A stretch of DNA of 40,536 nt from positions 1 to 40,536 of the forward strand of contig JAIRTW010000043.1 of NCBI GenBank assembly GCA_031254875.1, in the 5' to 3' direction. The position numbers and the translations under genes were made by a program. Of this stretch, positions 16,953-25,841 are shown piece after piece. Numbering within the stretch: the stretch's first letter is position 1; the number at the start of each line of letters is the position of its first letter. The notes under the pieces were generated by a model. The model ran no database searches, was not told the DNA's origin, and was given only the letters and a program-made list of their open reading frames with translations. This DNA comes from Candidatus Bathycorpusculum termitum. Its GTDB lineage: Archaea; Thermoproteota; Bathyarchaeia; Bathyarchaeales; Bathycorpusculaceae.

Positions 16953-17062
16953 TTTTCTTAGAGGAACAGCCATTATAGATTTGTGTACTTTTCGTAGAAG
17001 TCAAGAAGAGGCAGGTTTGTGTTAGATATGTGAAAGCCGTCTTGTTATCGAAGTGTTTTAGT

Positions 17063-17539
17063 TTAGACTATTTTTGTTAGTGCATCATGAACTTCCTGAT
17101 AGTCGGGTTCTACTGTAGGGTTTGAGGCTATCCACATGTAGCGTACGAGGCATTCCTTGTCGAGTATGATTATGGAACGTTTAGCAGTCACATAGCCCGT
17201 TAGCCCGGCGTAGTTGGGTAGTTCCAGTCCATAGCGTTTGATGACTTCCCGGTTGTAGTCGCTTAGGATGGGATAAGGTAGCCGATTTTTTTCCGCAAAA
17301 CACTTATTTGAGAAGGGATCGTTGACACTTATACCAATAACCTGTGCTTTTAGATCGGTAAGCCGTGCCATGGCGTCTCTGAAAGCACATGCCTCCTTGG
17401 TGCAGGTAGTAGTGAAGGCACCTACAAAAAAAGCTAAAATAATTTTTCGCCCCAAAAAATCATGTAAGCTCCTGGGATTCATGTCTGTGTCTGGAAGAGT
17501 GAAATCTGGGGCTTTATCGCCGACTTTGATGGTTGCCAT
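17063..17539 (-). CDS. peroxiredoxin (AhpC/TSA or Tpx-like)
   Basis: This is a thiol peroxidase that reduces H2O2 and organic peroxides. The 158-residue protein starts at ATG 17539, [19 protein letters not shown], with GAGGAT about six bases upstream. An upstream in-frame extension is unlike the family and overlaps nth. The peroxidatic Cys46 is in [15 protein letters not shown], a variant of the FTxxCTxE loop. Cys51 follows in the CxxxxC arrangement and could serve as resolving Cys. The remainder ([49 protein letters not shown]) is typical of the BCP/PrxQ-Prx5 region. It lies 91 bases downstream of nth on the same strand. The reductant may be the nearby glutaredoxin or FTR, which is inference. 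Confidence 0.92.
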   Translation of the reverse strand: MATIKVGDKAPDFTLPDTDMNPRSLHDFLGRKIILAFFVGAFTTTCTKEACAFRDAMARLTDLKAQVIGISVNDPFSNKCFAEKNRLPYPILSDYNREVIKRYGLELPNYAGLTGYVTAKRSIIILDKECLVRYMWIASNPTVEPDYQEVHDALTKIV

Positions 17540-17630
17540 AAAAATATCCTCAAAGAGAGGGAAGATAGTGCAGTATAAATGGTTACCTCCAACGCTTCGG
17601 ACATCGGTCGCCTTAAATCCCCGCCTCAAG

Positions 17631-18290
17631 TTACTTGAAGATGAAGGCACTGGGGCAGATTTTATTGAGCACACAGGTGTCGCATCGGGGTTTTTTTGCT
17701 GTGCACACCTGTCGCCCATGAAAAATTAATAGGTCGGTTAGATGCATCCACTTCTCTTTAGGTGTCAGCGCCATGAGGTCCTCCTCGATTTTATCTTGGT
17801 TCTTCTGCACTGTTAACCCAAGTCGCTGGGAAAGTCGCATCACATGGGTATCAACAGCTATACCTGCGGTTATGCCGTAACTGTTGTAGAGGACGACATT
17901 GGCAGTTTTTCGCGCGACACCCGGCAATTCCAATAATTCCGGCATGGTTTTGGGGACTTGGCCACCGAATTTTTCTACTAGTATCCGGCAGCAGGCTTTG
18001 AGATTTTTGGCTTTGTTGCGGTAAAAGCCTGTAGAACGGATATCTTTTTCAAGTCCTTTTAGGTCGGCATCTGCGTAATTTTGTGCAGTGCCATATTTTT
18101 TGAAGAGAATCCGGGTCACAATGTTAATTCGGGCATCAGTGGTCTGTGCCGAAAGCATGGTGGCGATAAGCATTTCAAGCGGTGTAGTGTAGTTGAGCGT
18201 GGTTTTGGCATTTGGGTACTGTTGTTCGAGAAGAGCAATGATTTTTTGGTTGCGTTGTTTAAGTTCAAGATCAATTTCGAGATTTTTCAT
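17631..18290 (-). CDS. nth: endonuclease III (DNA glycosylase/AP lyase)
   Basis: Nth excises oxidised pyrimidines in base-excision repair. The 219 residues are full length. The helix-hairpin-helix is [13 protein letters not shown] with catalytic Lys128, and the catalytic Asp147 is in [14 protein letters not shown]. The C-terminal [4Fe-4S] loop is C196-x6-C203-x2-C206-x5-C212, the classic pattern. The substrate-binding loop reads [14 protein letters not shown] 18290 is the natural start ([14 protein letters not shown]). It precedes the peroxiredoxin on the same strand, a pairing consistent with oxidative-damage defence. Confidence 0.97.
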   Translation of the reverse strand: MKNLEIDLELKQRNQKIIALLEQQYPNAKTTLNYTTPLEMLIATMLSAQTTDARINIVTRILFKKYGTAQNYADADLKGLEKDIRSTGFYRNKAKNLKACCRILVEKFGGQVPKTMPELLELPGVARKTANVVLYNSYGITAGIAVDTHVMRLSQRLGLTVQKNQDKIEEDLMALTPKEKWMHLTDLLIFHGRQVCTAKKPRCDTCVLNKICPSAFIFK

Positions 18291-18660
18291 GAATATTCCT
18301 TATGAGTGTGCTTTCTTACGTTTGTTAGACTGACGGGAATAAAAGATTCTGGGGGCCACACAATGTTTTTCCCTAAATACATGTTAAACAAAAACCTCAG
18401 GACAGAGAAACTAGTCAGCTACCAACCATACTGCCGGCACAGAATCACTTTCTTAACTCTTGCCAAATGTACCATCGAGAAAAGGAAACAATTGCTGTCA
18501 AAGGATAGCGCAAAAATTTTGCTAAACATCAATACTAATCAACGAGCACCCAAGTTCTCTGCTCTTTAGCCATTTTCATCCCCTGAAATTAAGTCGCTTT
18601 AATGTACGTTTTTGGAGCAACCTTTTTTGCCCTCGTTGCCCTTAACAAACCGGTGAGAAA
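18291..18660. other. spacer upstream of nth and the 53-residue gene
   Basis: An 87-codon plus-strand frame (18306-18569) lies here but has no ribosome-binding site or recognisable domain and is not called. Promoters for nth (minus) and the 18661 gene (plus) are expected here. Confidence 0.4.
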
Positions 18661-18822
18661 GTGACCGTAAAATTACTAGTAGACGACAAAATTATTCCCA
18701 TAAACGAATTCGTCGAAACTATCCTCGCTGGGACCATAACGGGGGCGGTGACGACTCTGAGGGGAGTAGATGCGAACTGGCATAAAATTGAAATCCAAAT
18801 CGAAAAGTCAGCTATCCGTTAA
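18661..18822 (+). CDS. small conserved archaeal protein, 53 residues
   Basis: GTG 18661, with GGTGAG four bases upstream, encodes 53 residues: a beta strand (VTVKLLVDDKIIPI), the segment NEFVETILAGTITGAVTTLRG, and a final strand HKIEIQIEKS. The arrangement 'short strand, LNEFVEK-like helix, GAVSSLKG, EIEIxI' matches a small protein family I remember from many archaeal genomes, with no assigned function. It has no signal peptide or cysteines. The 3' end overlaps the opposite-strand FTR-rubredoxin gene by 11 bases. It is too short to be easily annotated but well supported by motif and ribosome-binding site. Confidence 0.7.
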   Translation: MTVKLLVDDKIIPINEFVETILAGTITGAVTTLRGVDANWHKIEIQIEKSAIR

Positions 18823-19381
18823 ATTCTATTTTTGCGTCGATTTCAGCAAACATTTCCCGTTTCGCTTTGCAGATGGGACAGATGTAGGGCGGGTCTTCCC
18901 GGTAAATAACGTATCCGCATTGTTTGCAGTACCAAAGTTTCTTTTTAACTTCGGTGTTCTGCTCTTGAGCTGCTGTTTGTGTTTGTGGTTTTGATGGTGT
19001 GTTGGTTGCTATGGGCATTTGTTGTTTGTGTATGGATGTGTCGTAAGCGCGTGCCATTTTCTCTGCAGGTCGCCGCTCGGGAACTTCGGGTAGGTTTTGG
19101 CTTTCGTAGATCGCTTTGTTGACGTAGAGGCGGCAGTAACAGGCTCCGTATTGGGCGACGTCGGGGTCACGGTAATCGCAGGGACAGATGATATCGCGAT
19201 CTAAATCCAAGTTGCCTGTTCCAAGCCGGCAGGGACAAACCGGGTAACCGTAACGTGTCTCATTGGTTTCTAAGCCTTCAAAAAACATCTGGAGCAAATC
19301 CGCCTGCGGAGTGAGATAGTAACCGTAGCTTTTAGCATCGGCTTCCACGCGTTTACGAATGAGTTCGATAGCCGGGGTCAA
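18812..19381 (-). CDS. ferredoxin:thioredoxin reductase catalytic domain fused to rubredoxin
   Basis: The 189-residue protein joins two redox modules. Residues about 1-95 are the FTR catalytic (beta) domain with three Cys pairs: YPVCPCRLG (49, 51), IICPCDYRD (66, 68) and GACYCRLYV (81, 83). In the family these hold a [4Fe-4S] cluster beside the active disulfide. A Gln/Thr-rich linker (about 115-145) leads to a rubredoxin-like domain, WYCKQCGYVIY and PPYICPICKA (Cys152, 155, 168, 171). It would pass electrons through the rubredoxin iron to a disulfide, probably the glutaredoxin encoded immediately upstream. The TTG start overlaps the glutaredoxin TGA as TTGA, so the two are translationally coupled. 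No FTR variable subunit is present, as is usual outside phototrophs. Confidence 0.93.
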   Translation of the reverse strand: MTPAIELIRKRVEADAKSYGYYLTPQADLLQMFFEGLETNETRYGYPVCPCRLGTGNLDLDRDIICPCDYRDPDVAQYGACYCRLYVNKAIYESQNLPEVPERRPAEKMARAYDTSIHKQQMPIATNTPSKPQTQTAAQEQNTEVKKKLWYCKQCGYVIYREDPPYICPICKAKREMFAEIDAKIEFNG

Positions 19382-19662
19382 ACACCAAGTACCTCTTTGA
19401 GCTGGTCTTTGCGAAAACCGGTGATGACTGTTTTATCGTCGACAATGATGGTTGGGTAGCTTAGAGTTCCGCCTTTGTTTGTGATGATTTCATGAACTTG
19501 GTTTTTGTCATTTTGGTCGAGGAGATCAACATCGATAAACTCGTAGGTGACGCTGTTGTCGCTTAAAAATTGCTTGGTTAATTTGCACCAGACACAGGTG
19601 CTGAGTGTGTATAGAGAAACTTTGTGAGCATTTTTATTTCCAGAAACCTTCGAGAGTTGCAT
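19378..19662 (-). CDS. glutaredoxin-like protein
   Basis: This is a 94-residue thioredoxin-fold protein with the dithiol CVWC (Cys23, Cys26) in LYTLSTCVWCKLTKQFL, a cis-Pro site in TLSYPTIIVDD, and the GFRKDQLKEVLG C-terminal helix. It resembles NrdH-type or glutaredoxin-like thiol carriers. The tail of the gene overlaps the start of the FTR-rubredoxin gene by four bases. This strongly suggests the FTR fusion is its reductase and that together they supply thiol electrons, for example to the peroxiredoxin encoded 2 kb away. ATG 19662 follows an AT-rich TATAAAA sequence. Confidence 0.94.
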   Translation of the reverse strand: MQLSKVSGNKNAHKVSLYTLSTCVWCKLTKQFLSDNSVTYEFIDVDLLDQNDKNQVHEIITNKGGTLSYPTIIVDDKTVITGFRKDQLKEVLGV

Positions 19663-19962
19663 ATAAAAATATCACCAATGAAAGGTTTGTTTTGGCGCAT
19701 ATAACTGTTTAGATGCCGTGAAATTGTATTGTTGCCTGTTTCAGCGGTGACTTACACGGTCAGCAAAAGAATCTCTTGAGGGCCGAATTAAGCGTTTGAT
19801 GAGAAATCTTATCGTTAAATAGTATTTTTGTATTTCAATTTTTCCTAGACTCTAACTCCGGTATTATTCAGTTTGATGTTTGTCTGTTCTTGTTGCAGAG
19901 TGGATGTACATGTGTATTTTGCTGGAATTACATATTGGTTTTCTCTATATCGATGGCTTACC
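19663..19962. other. spacer between the glutaredoxin and dihydrolipoyl-dehydrogenase-like genes
   Basis: This 300-base spacer holds no supportable gene. The region just upstream of glutaredoxin is AT-rich and is the likely promoter of the glutaredoxin-FTR operon. Confidence 0.4.
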
Positions 19963-21345
19963 TTACTGCTCTGTGTCATGTTCATGCAGGTTACCTACGG
20001 CGTTTTGCACTACCTCGTTTAACGCTGGATGTATGTGCATGCCGCGTGTGATAGTGCTATAGTCGCCGTTACCACTGATCATGGCGTTGGTGATTTCCTG
20101 AATTAATACCGTGGCTTCCGGTCCGATGATGTGGGCACCTAAGATTTTGCCTGTTTCCTTCTCAACGATGACCTTCACAAAGCCCTCAGGAAAACCCATG
20201 GCCGCTCCCATTGCTGTATCCCGATATGTTGCGGTGCCAACGAGGATGTTGTAGTACTGTTTGGCTTCCCGCTCTTTTAGCCCCACTGAGGCAACTTGAG
20301 GGTATGTAAAAACACCCCGGGGCACGGTATTGAAGTCCATGGTTATTTTATGGTCATGGATGGCGTTATGCCACACTATGCCTGCTTCATAGTTGGCGGC
20401 ATGTTTAAACATCTGCCTGCCGATGGCATCTCCAAAGGCGTAGATGTGTTTTTTACTGGTTTCAAGATATTCATTGACCAAAATGAAGCCATGTTCATCG
20501 AGTTTAACGCCTGTTTTTTGGAGATTAAGCTGATAAGAATTGGGGGCTCTGCCCGTGGCTACCATGAGTGCATGCGCCGCGAACTCTCTTTGTGTGCCAT
20601 CTATGCGGTTTTGAGTAAGTAAGGATATGTTTCCGTTTTCCTCTTTGACTTCTAGTGCCTCATAACCCGTGTAGACAGCCATGCGTTTGGAAGATTCTTT
20701 TAGAAGTAAATCGGACACTTCCGGCTCCTCTTCGGGCAGGACGCGGTCGGAGCGCTGGATTATAGTGGTTTGAGTTCCGATACCGGAAAAGAAGTGTCCG
20801 TATTCCATGCCGATATAACCACCTCCAACGATAAGGATATTTCTGGGTTGCGTCTGTAGTTGAAGTACGGTGTCGTTTGTAAGGTATTTTACGCTTTGGA
20901 TGCCTTTGATTTGGGGAATGGCAGTCCGGGCACCTGAAACGATGAATATTACCTTGGCTCTGATGGTGTGATCGCCGGTCTGCATGGTATAGTCGGAGAT
21001 AAATTCACCTTGGGCTTTAAACCAAGTTAAGCCGGGGGTGGCTTCGACGGCGTTTGCCTGATGTTTTGAGTCATGTTCGGTGAGGGCATGCATGCGGTTC
21101 ATTATATTATCAAAATCCACGGGTTTGATGTCGGCTTTGACGCCCAGTTTTGATGCTTCTCTTAAACTGGTGAGTACGTTTGCTGGGTAAACCAGCATTT
21201 TCGAAGGTACGCAACCGACGTTTATGCACGTACCGCCCATCTTGCCGCTTTCGACAAGGGCCGTTTTGAATCCCTGCTCTACTGCGGCGGCGGCAACCAG
21301 CATCCCCGAGCCGGAACCAACAACTAAAACATCAAACTGCTCCAT
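19963..21345 (-). CDS. dihydrolipoyl dehydrogenase / mercuric-reductase-like flavoprotein
   Basis: This is a two-cysteine FAD disulfide oxidoreductase of 460 residues. The FAD motif is VLVVGSGSGMLVAAAA; the redox disulfide Cys40-Cys45 is in GGTCINVGCVPSK; the NAD site is ILIVGGGYIGMEYG; the second FAD motif is HIYAFGDAIG; the catalytic His-Glu pair is in HIHPALNEVV. The GSGSG nucleotide motif is closer to mercuric and mycothione reductases than to classical E3 (GAGPGG), so the substrate could be lipoamide or another disulfide. No MerA N-terminal metal domain or C-terminal vicinal Cys pair is present, arguing against true mercuric reductase. With GcvH 5 kb away it may re-oxidise dihydrolipoyl groups, an inference from content. 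Confidence 0.92.
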   Translation of the reverse strand: MEQFDVLVVGSGSGMLVAAAAVEQGFKTALVESGKMGGTCINVGCVPSKMLVYPANVLTSLREASKLGVKADIKPVDFDNIMNRMHALTEHDSKHQANAVEATPGLTWFKAQGEFISDYTMQTGDHTIRAKVIFIVSGARTAIPQIKGIQSVKYLTNDTVLQLQTQPRNILIVGGGYIGMEYGHFFSGIGTQTTIIQRSDRVLPEEEPEVSDLLLKESSKRMAVYTGYEALEVKEENGNISLLTQNRIDGTQREFAAHALMVATGRAPNSYQLNLQKTGVKLDEHGFILVNEYLETSKKHIYAFGDAIGRQMFKHAANYEAGIVWHNAIHDHKITMDFNTVPRGVFTYPQVASVGLKEREAKQYYNILVGTATYRDTAMGAAMGFPEGFVKVIVEKETGKILGAHIIGPEATVLIQEITNAMISGNGDYSTITRGMHIHPALNEVVQNAVGNLHEHDTEQ

Positions 21346-21548
21346 AAAATAACCTCAGAGTTGTACAAATAAATAAGACTTTAAACAAATAAACCTAATT
21401 GAAATCGTTTCCTTAACAAACTCTTTGAGCATACACACAACCAATATCACATAAGATATTTGATGCCTAAAAACCTCAAGCGGCAGAGCGGAGAAAAATA
21501 AGTCTGCTACTACGGTCGAGGCGAAAAGAAGCTAAAGTATAAAGCTGG

Positions 21549-22322
21549 TTATCCCAAAAACCCTGGTAAGCACCGTTTGTCATGTATGGCGTCGAAGATT
21601 TCCAAGTCTTTTTTTCTTAGCGGCAATACCACCCTCGAAACCAGTCCATTTAAACTAAAGGGCAAGCGTATGAGACGGCATTCGCCGGAGGTGATCCATT
21701 CATCGATGTGGAAACCAGCGTCTTTAACTTCTCTGGCAAGTGCTCGCCGTTCTTGTGTACTCAAAGTGTATGCGTTTTTATCAAAAACATGAATATGGAA
21801 TCCTCTGCCGGAATAAACAACTCGTAAATTTGAAAAACGATGCCCCAAAAACTCATAGAGTTCCACAGTTTCTTTTTGTACAATGTCAAGTTCTAGTTCA
21901 CAGAAGCTCAAGCCTTGGCGACGCGCCATCTTGTCTGCTAGGGTGCCGTGAATGGGGCAGGTTACGTTTTCAGAGTCAAGATCAAAGGCCAGTTCCTGCC
22001 CAGTTATCTGGTCGTCTGAGTTGTAGATGTTGCGGTCGTAGTAGACGGCTTCGGGTAGAAACCCCAATATTTGTCCTCTTAGGTCATCTAAATCCTTGTA
22101 TTGCTTGATTAGGATAGTTGTAGCGGCGTCTTCGCGGTATTTTTCCAGAAAAATTTTTGTGTGTCTGCCCATGATGACCGCAAATCTGACTCCGCTCAAG
22201 TTCTGTCCAAACCACCCGGCAGCTTTTTGAACATTAAATTCTGCCGTGTAGAATTGATGTCTCTTCTCAAGTGTGGTGTAGTGCATGCCTGCGGGCAGGT
22301 AGTATCGAGTCATAAACCTCAT
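21549..22322 (-). CDS. priS: DNA primase small subunit (PriS)-like, divergent
   Basis: This 257-residue archaeo-eukaryotic primase homologue is shorter than typical PriS (about 330-400). The metal-binding DxD is Asp114/Asp116 in ELAFDLDSENV. Cys122, His125 and Cys141 suggest the PriS zinc knuckle. SGRGFHIHVFD (171-181) is the nucleotide-binding SGRxGxH strand, and CRLIRLPFSLNG matches the RLIRLPGSLHG segment. In standard PriS an Asp (VTxDxKRL) precedes this segment; here the aligned residues are TSGECRL, with Gly at that position and Glu beside it. The last segment also has Phe/Asn in place of Gly/His. Activity may be altered, or another PriS may exist. Alternative start ATG 22313 has AGG just ahead. 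Confidence 0.8.
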   Translation of the reverse strand: MRFMTRYYLPAGMHYTTLEKRHQFYTAEFNVQKAAGWFGQNLSGVRFAVIMGRHTKIFLEKYREDAATTILIKQYKDLDDLRGQILGFLPEAVYYDRNIYNSDDQITGQELAFDLDSENVTCPIHGTLADKMARRQGLSFCELELDIVQKETVELYEFLGHRFSNLRVVYSGRGFHIHVFDKNAYTLSTQERRALAREVKDAGFHIDEWITSGECRLIRLPFSLNGLVSRVVLPLRKKDLEIFDAIHDKRCLPGFLG

Positions 22323-22744
22323 AGTAGATTATGTCGACGTGCCAAAATGCTTTACGGGCTTGTCAAGTTAGTATCTTTTCCTGAAATTATTCCCTTGCTT
22401 TTTTGTTTCTCATCCCGCACGTATCGTCTCTAAAATAATTCTCCGTTGCCCAGAACAGCATTAAACCTAATTGACAACTTTAATAGGTTCTGTAACTCAG
22501 CAAACCAGGTTTAAACTACCCCTTGGTCTGTTTGTATATTGTGTGGTGTTCTCTTTATCTTCCAAGAATAGTTCCAAAAGAAATTGTGGAGTATCTTCTG
22601 TAAAGTTCTAAGTGTGTTCGGTGTGGTTGGGTTTGTTTCTTCATTTTATAAAGCCGCGATTCATGACCCTTCATGCCCACTGATACATGATTCAAAACTC
22701 GGATTTAGTTGATTAATAGTGCACATTTTTTTTCAGTAGGAAGA

Positions 22745-22752
22745 TTTATATG
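22745..22752 (+). promoter_or_regulatory. TATA box for the surface-protein gene
   Basis: TTTATATG with purine-rich AGGAAGA upstream fits an archaeal BRE/TATA pair. A start near 22775 would leave a leader of about 90 bases. Confidence 0.5.
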
Positions 22753-22813
22753 TATGTGGATAAACACCATGTCTATATTTCGGGTAAGGGAATGTAGTTA
22801 CCCCCACCGCAAA

Positions 22814-22834
22814 ACGTTTAAACTCGCTAAACGT
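22814..22834 (+). promoter_or_regulatory. leader hairpin upstream of the surface-protein gene
   Basis: ACGTTTA (22814-22820) pairs with TAAACGT (22828-22834) around a seven-base loop, inside the probable 5' leader and about 30 bases before ATG. It could act as an mRNA stabiliser or protein site; function unknown. Confidence 0.3.
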
Positions 22835-22864
22835 ACTAGTTTTTACTAAATAGGAGAAATAAAA

Positions 22865-25462
22865 ATGAATTTTAAGAAAATAAGCTTGACTATACTGAGC
22901 TTGGTTTTAATATCAACAATCGCTACTACACTTATTTCAGCGCCATCAGCTATCGCACAGTCTTCAGGTGAACTGTCTTCATTTGCTTTCGTTGGGGTAG
23001 CCCCCAATCCTGTTGGAGTAGGTCAAACAACCTATGTTGCAATGTGGGTCGATGTTCCTATGCCCGATGCATCCGAAGCCAATGACATTAGACGACATAA
23101 CTACAAACTCATTATCACAGCACCCAACGGCGATACAGAAACTAAGACTTGGGACTATGTCGCAGACACAACAGGTGTTCAATCAACATCCTATACCCCT
23201 ACTCAAGTCGGCACCTACACCCTCACTTTCGTATATCCAGAACAAACATACACTTGGAATGCATCTGCTACCCAACAAAGATTCTACGGAGTAAGATTCC
23301 TAGCCGCTAACGCAACAACAACTTTAACAGTGCAAGAAGAATTTGTTAATCCAACACCCGACACGCCTCTTCCAACAGAGTACTGGTCACGTCCAATATA
23401 TGGAACCCACTCCTCATGGTTTGTCATAGGTTCGCACTGGCTGGGTGGAAGCCACTTTGGTGCCTTCCAGCAAAGCGGCTATAACCTGTGGCAGCAAAGC
23501 GGAATTGGACCAGATAGTTCACACATACTGTGGACATATCCCCTTGAGTCCGGTGGAGTTGTCGGTGGAGTAAACACTGGTATCGAAGGTTCTACCTACT
23601 ATTCAGGCGGTGCATACGAAGGCAGATTTGTGAATGCAATAGTTCTAGACGGTAAAGTTTTCTTCAAGGCACCCTTAAGTAACTCAAACGTCGGTGGGGC
23701 TTACACTTGCATAGATTTAAAGACAGGTGAAGTGTTGTGGACAAATAACAGCATTAGTCCAACCTTTGGCCAACTTTACAGCTACGAATCACCCAACCAG
23801 CACGGTGTTGTACCAAACGGTTACCTATGGCAAACAGTTGCTACCCCTGGTGTAACAGGTACTCAAACATGGATTGCAACTGACCCGCATACCGGCAATT
23901 GGCTATTTAACCTAACAGGTGTTCCATCTGCAGGCACTATTGCATACACTGAAAAGGGTGAAATCGTTAAATACATACTAGACTACAACGCTACCACAAA
24001 GACCGGCTCGCTTGCTCTATGGAACTGGACCGCCGCACCAATGGCTGCTGGAGGATTACCTGGAACCGGTAGTGCCGCTTTACAATTCAGACCAGTCGGC
24101 AAATCCATTGACTGTAGCACTGCATACTCTTGGAATGTATCCATAACTGCTGATTTAACAGGGATATCTGCACCTTCTATTTCCTACGTTTTACCCGGCG
24201 ACATAATACTTGGCACAAGTTCCTCCATAACAGCAGGCGTCAGCACAACTAGAGGCACACCTGATCCCTATACAGTTTGGGTAATGAGCTTAGAAGCTGG
24301 TAACGAAGGACAACTTCTATGGAAAAAATCCTACGAGGCTCCCTCAGGCAACTTGTCGCGAACACTTGGTCCCCTCGATCCAGTTAACCGAGTTTGGACC
24401 ATGACCGATGCTGAAACGACGCAATGGTTAGGTTACAGTCTCAGAGACGGTAGTCTCCTCTGGGGTCCAACACAAACAGAAGTTCAAGCATTTCAGTACT
24501 TTAGCAGCGGTTCTGGTGCAGGTCAAAGAGGTGTCACCGCATATGGAAATCTCTATGTGCAGGGCTATGGTGGAGAACTCTTTTGCTATAACACTTCAAA
24601 TGGTTCACTACTCTGGAGATACAACAATACCAACAGCGGTGCAGATTCATCTTGGGGTCTGATGCCCATTTTCATATCTGCAGTTGCTGACGGAAAAGTC
24701 TACGCCTTTAACAATCAACACTCGCCAAACGCTCCATTATACAAGGGCTTCTCAACATACTGTATAGACGCTATAACTGGCGAAGAAATCTACAAGATGC
24801 TCAGCTGGCCAGGCCAAACTGGTGGACAAGGTACATCTACCAGCGTCCTAGCAGATGGCTCATTGATATACTACAATTACTATGACAACCAACTCTACTG
24901 CATTGCCAAGGGGCCAACTAAAACCACAATAACAGCTCCAAGTCTGGCTGCGTTATCTGGACAAAGTGTCGTCATCAGCGGAACAGTTAGCGATATTTCA
25001 GCAGGTACAACTCAGAATGAACAGGCGGCAAGATTCCCCAACGGGGTTCCAGTTGCCTCTGATGCATCCATGAGTGCCTGGATGGAATATGTCTATATGC
25101 AACAGTCAAAACCAACCAACTTTACCGGCGTCGAGGTAACCATTAGTGTCACGGACTCAAACAATAATAACTATATTATTGGGACTGCCACCACGGATTC
25201 AAGCGGCTTCTATAGTTTACAATGGACACCAAAAATCGCTGGAACATACACAGTAAGTGCAACATTCGCAGGCAATAACGGCTTTTTTGGTTCACATGCA
25301 AACGCGGCCTTCGCAGTTGATGAGGCCGTATCATCCACTTCAACACCGCAACCAGAGCCAACAGCAACAGACCTGTACTTTATACCTGCAGTCATTGGTA
25401 TAATCCTTGCAATTGTGATAGTCGGCATAGTTACAGTGCTTATACTGCGGAAAAAGCCATAA
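22865..25462 (+). CDS. secreted, membrane-anchored surface protein with PQQ-like beta-propeller
   Basis: This encodes an 865-residue exported protein. Residues 1-31 form a signal peptide (basic NFKK, hydrophobic LTILSLVLISTIATTLIS, cleavage near AIAQ). An Ig-like domain follows (about 35-155, GVAPNPVGVGQTTYVAMWV). A large PQQ/WD-like propeller (about 170-680) has repeated blade motifs such as YTCIDLKTGEVLWTNN, LFCYNTSNGSLLWRYNN and VYAFNNQH followed by TYCIDAITGEEIYKM. A second Ig-like domain (about 685-815) precedes a Thr/Pro linker and one C-terminal helix (about 838-860, IPAVIGIILAIVIVGIVTVL) ending RKKP. AGGAG precedes the ATG by eight bases. Such propellers are frequent surface proteins in Bathyarchaeia. 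A catalytic role or real PQQ binding cannot be shown. Confidence 0.88.
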   Translation: MNFKKISLTILSLVLISTIATTLISAPSAIAQSSGELSSFAFVGVAPNPVGVGQTTYVAMWVDVPMPDASEANDIRRHNYKLIITAPNGDTETKTWDYVADTTGVQSTSYTPTQVGTYTLTFVYPEQTYTWNASATQQRFYGVRFLAANATTTLTVQEEFVNPTPDTPLPTEYWSRPIYGTHSSWFVIGSHWLGGSHFGAFQQSGYNLWQQSGIGPDSSHILWTYPLESGGVVGGVNTGIEGSTYYSGGAYEGRFVNAIVLDGKVFFKAPLSNSNVGGAYTCIDLKTGEVLWTNNSISPTFGQLYSYESPNQHGVVPNGYLWQTVATPGVTGTQTWIATDPHTGNWLFNLTGVPSAGTIAYTEKGEIVKYILDYNATTKTGSLALWNWTAAPMAAGGLPGTGSAALQFRPVGKSIDCSTAYSWNVSITADLTGISAPSISYVLPGDIILGTSSSITAGVSTTRGTPDPYTVWVMSLEAGNEGQLLWKKSYEAPSGNLSRTLGPLDPVNRVWTMTDAETTQWLGYSLRDGSLLWGPTQTEVQAFQYFSSGSGAGQRGVTAYGNLYVQGYGGELFCYNTSNGSLLWRYNNTNSGADSSWGLMPIFISAVADGKVYAFNNQHSPNAPLYKGFSTYCIDAITGEEIYKMLSWPGQTGGQGTSTSVLADGSLIYYNYYDNQLYCIAKGPTKTTITAPSLAALSGQSVVISGTVSDISAGTTQNEQAARFPNGVPVASDASMSAWMEYVYMQQSKPTNFTGVEVTISVTDSNNNNYIIGTATTDSSGFYSLQWTPKIAGTYTVSATFAGNNGFFGSHANAAFAVDEAVSSTSTPQPEPTATDLYFIPAVIGIILAIVIVGIVTVLILRKKP

Positions 25463-25841
25463 TGCGGAACTTTAAAATCAATTCTCCCCATTTATTTTTT
25501 TTAATTTCACTTAATCTGCTAAATTTTCTGATTTAATATTGAGCCTGTACAGTTTATGTATGTAGTATTTTTCCTTAGAGTATGTATTCGGCTCTCAGGG
25601 GATACTGCTTTATATTGAGGCGAACATGCGCAGACAGGCATTCAATATGTTTGTTGAACAAAAACAGCACAAAAACTAAGTTTCAATGAAAACGAGTGAG
25701 CTCAAATCTAACAAACCATAATATAGCTGAATACATGCTCCTTAGAAAAGATGCATAGAAAAACTCCAGCAACCCTTTTAGCTAAAGTTTGGAAGAAAAC
25801 TCTTAACTATTTGTCTCTCCCAACTGTTATGGTGAACTATT
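25463..25841. other. spacer between the surface protein and ferredoxin
   Basis: About 380 bases, no supportable gene. A T-rich stretch at about 25491-25510 is a likely terminator for the surface-protein gene. Confidence 0.5.

Larger units (their letters stand above)
22323..22864. other. 540-base spacer and long leader of the surface-protein gene
   Basis: No supportable gene. It contains the TATA element at 22745-22752 and a small hairpin at 22814-22834 (separate entries). AT-rich sequence dominates near 22440-22760. Confidence 0.5.

Noticed and set aside
18306-18569. 87-codon plus-strand open frame upstream of the 53-residue gene
   Set aside because: No ribosome-binding site, no recognisable domain, and composition not protein-like; lies in the nth promoter region.
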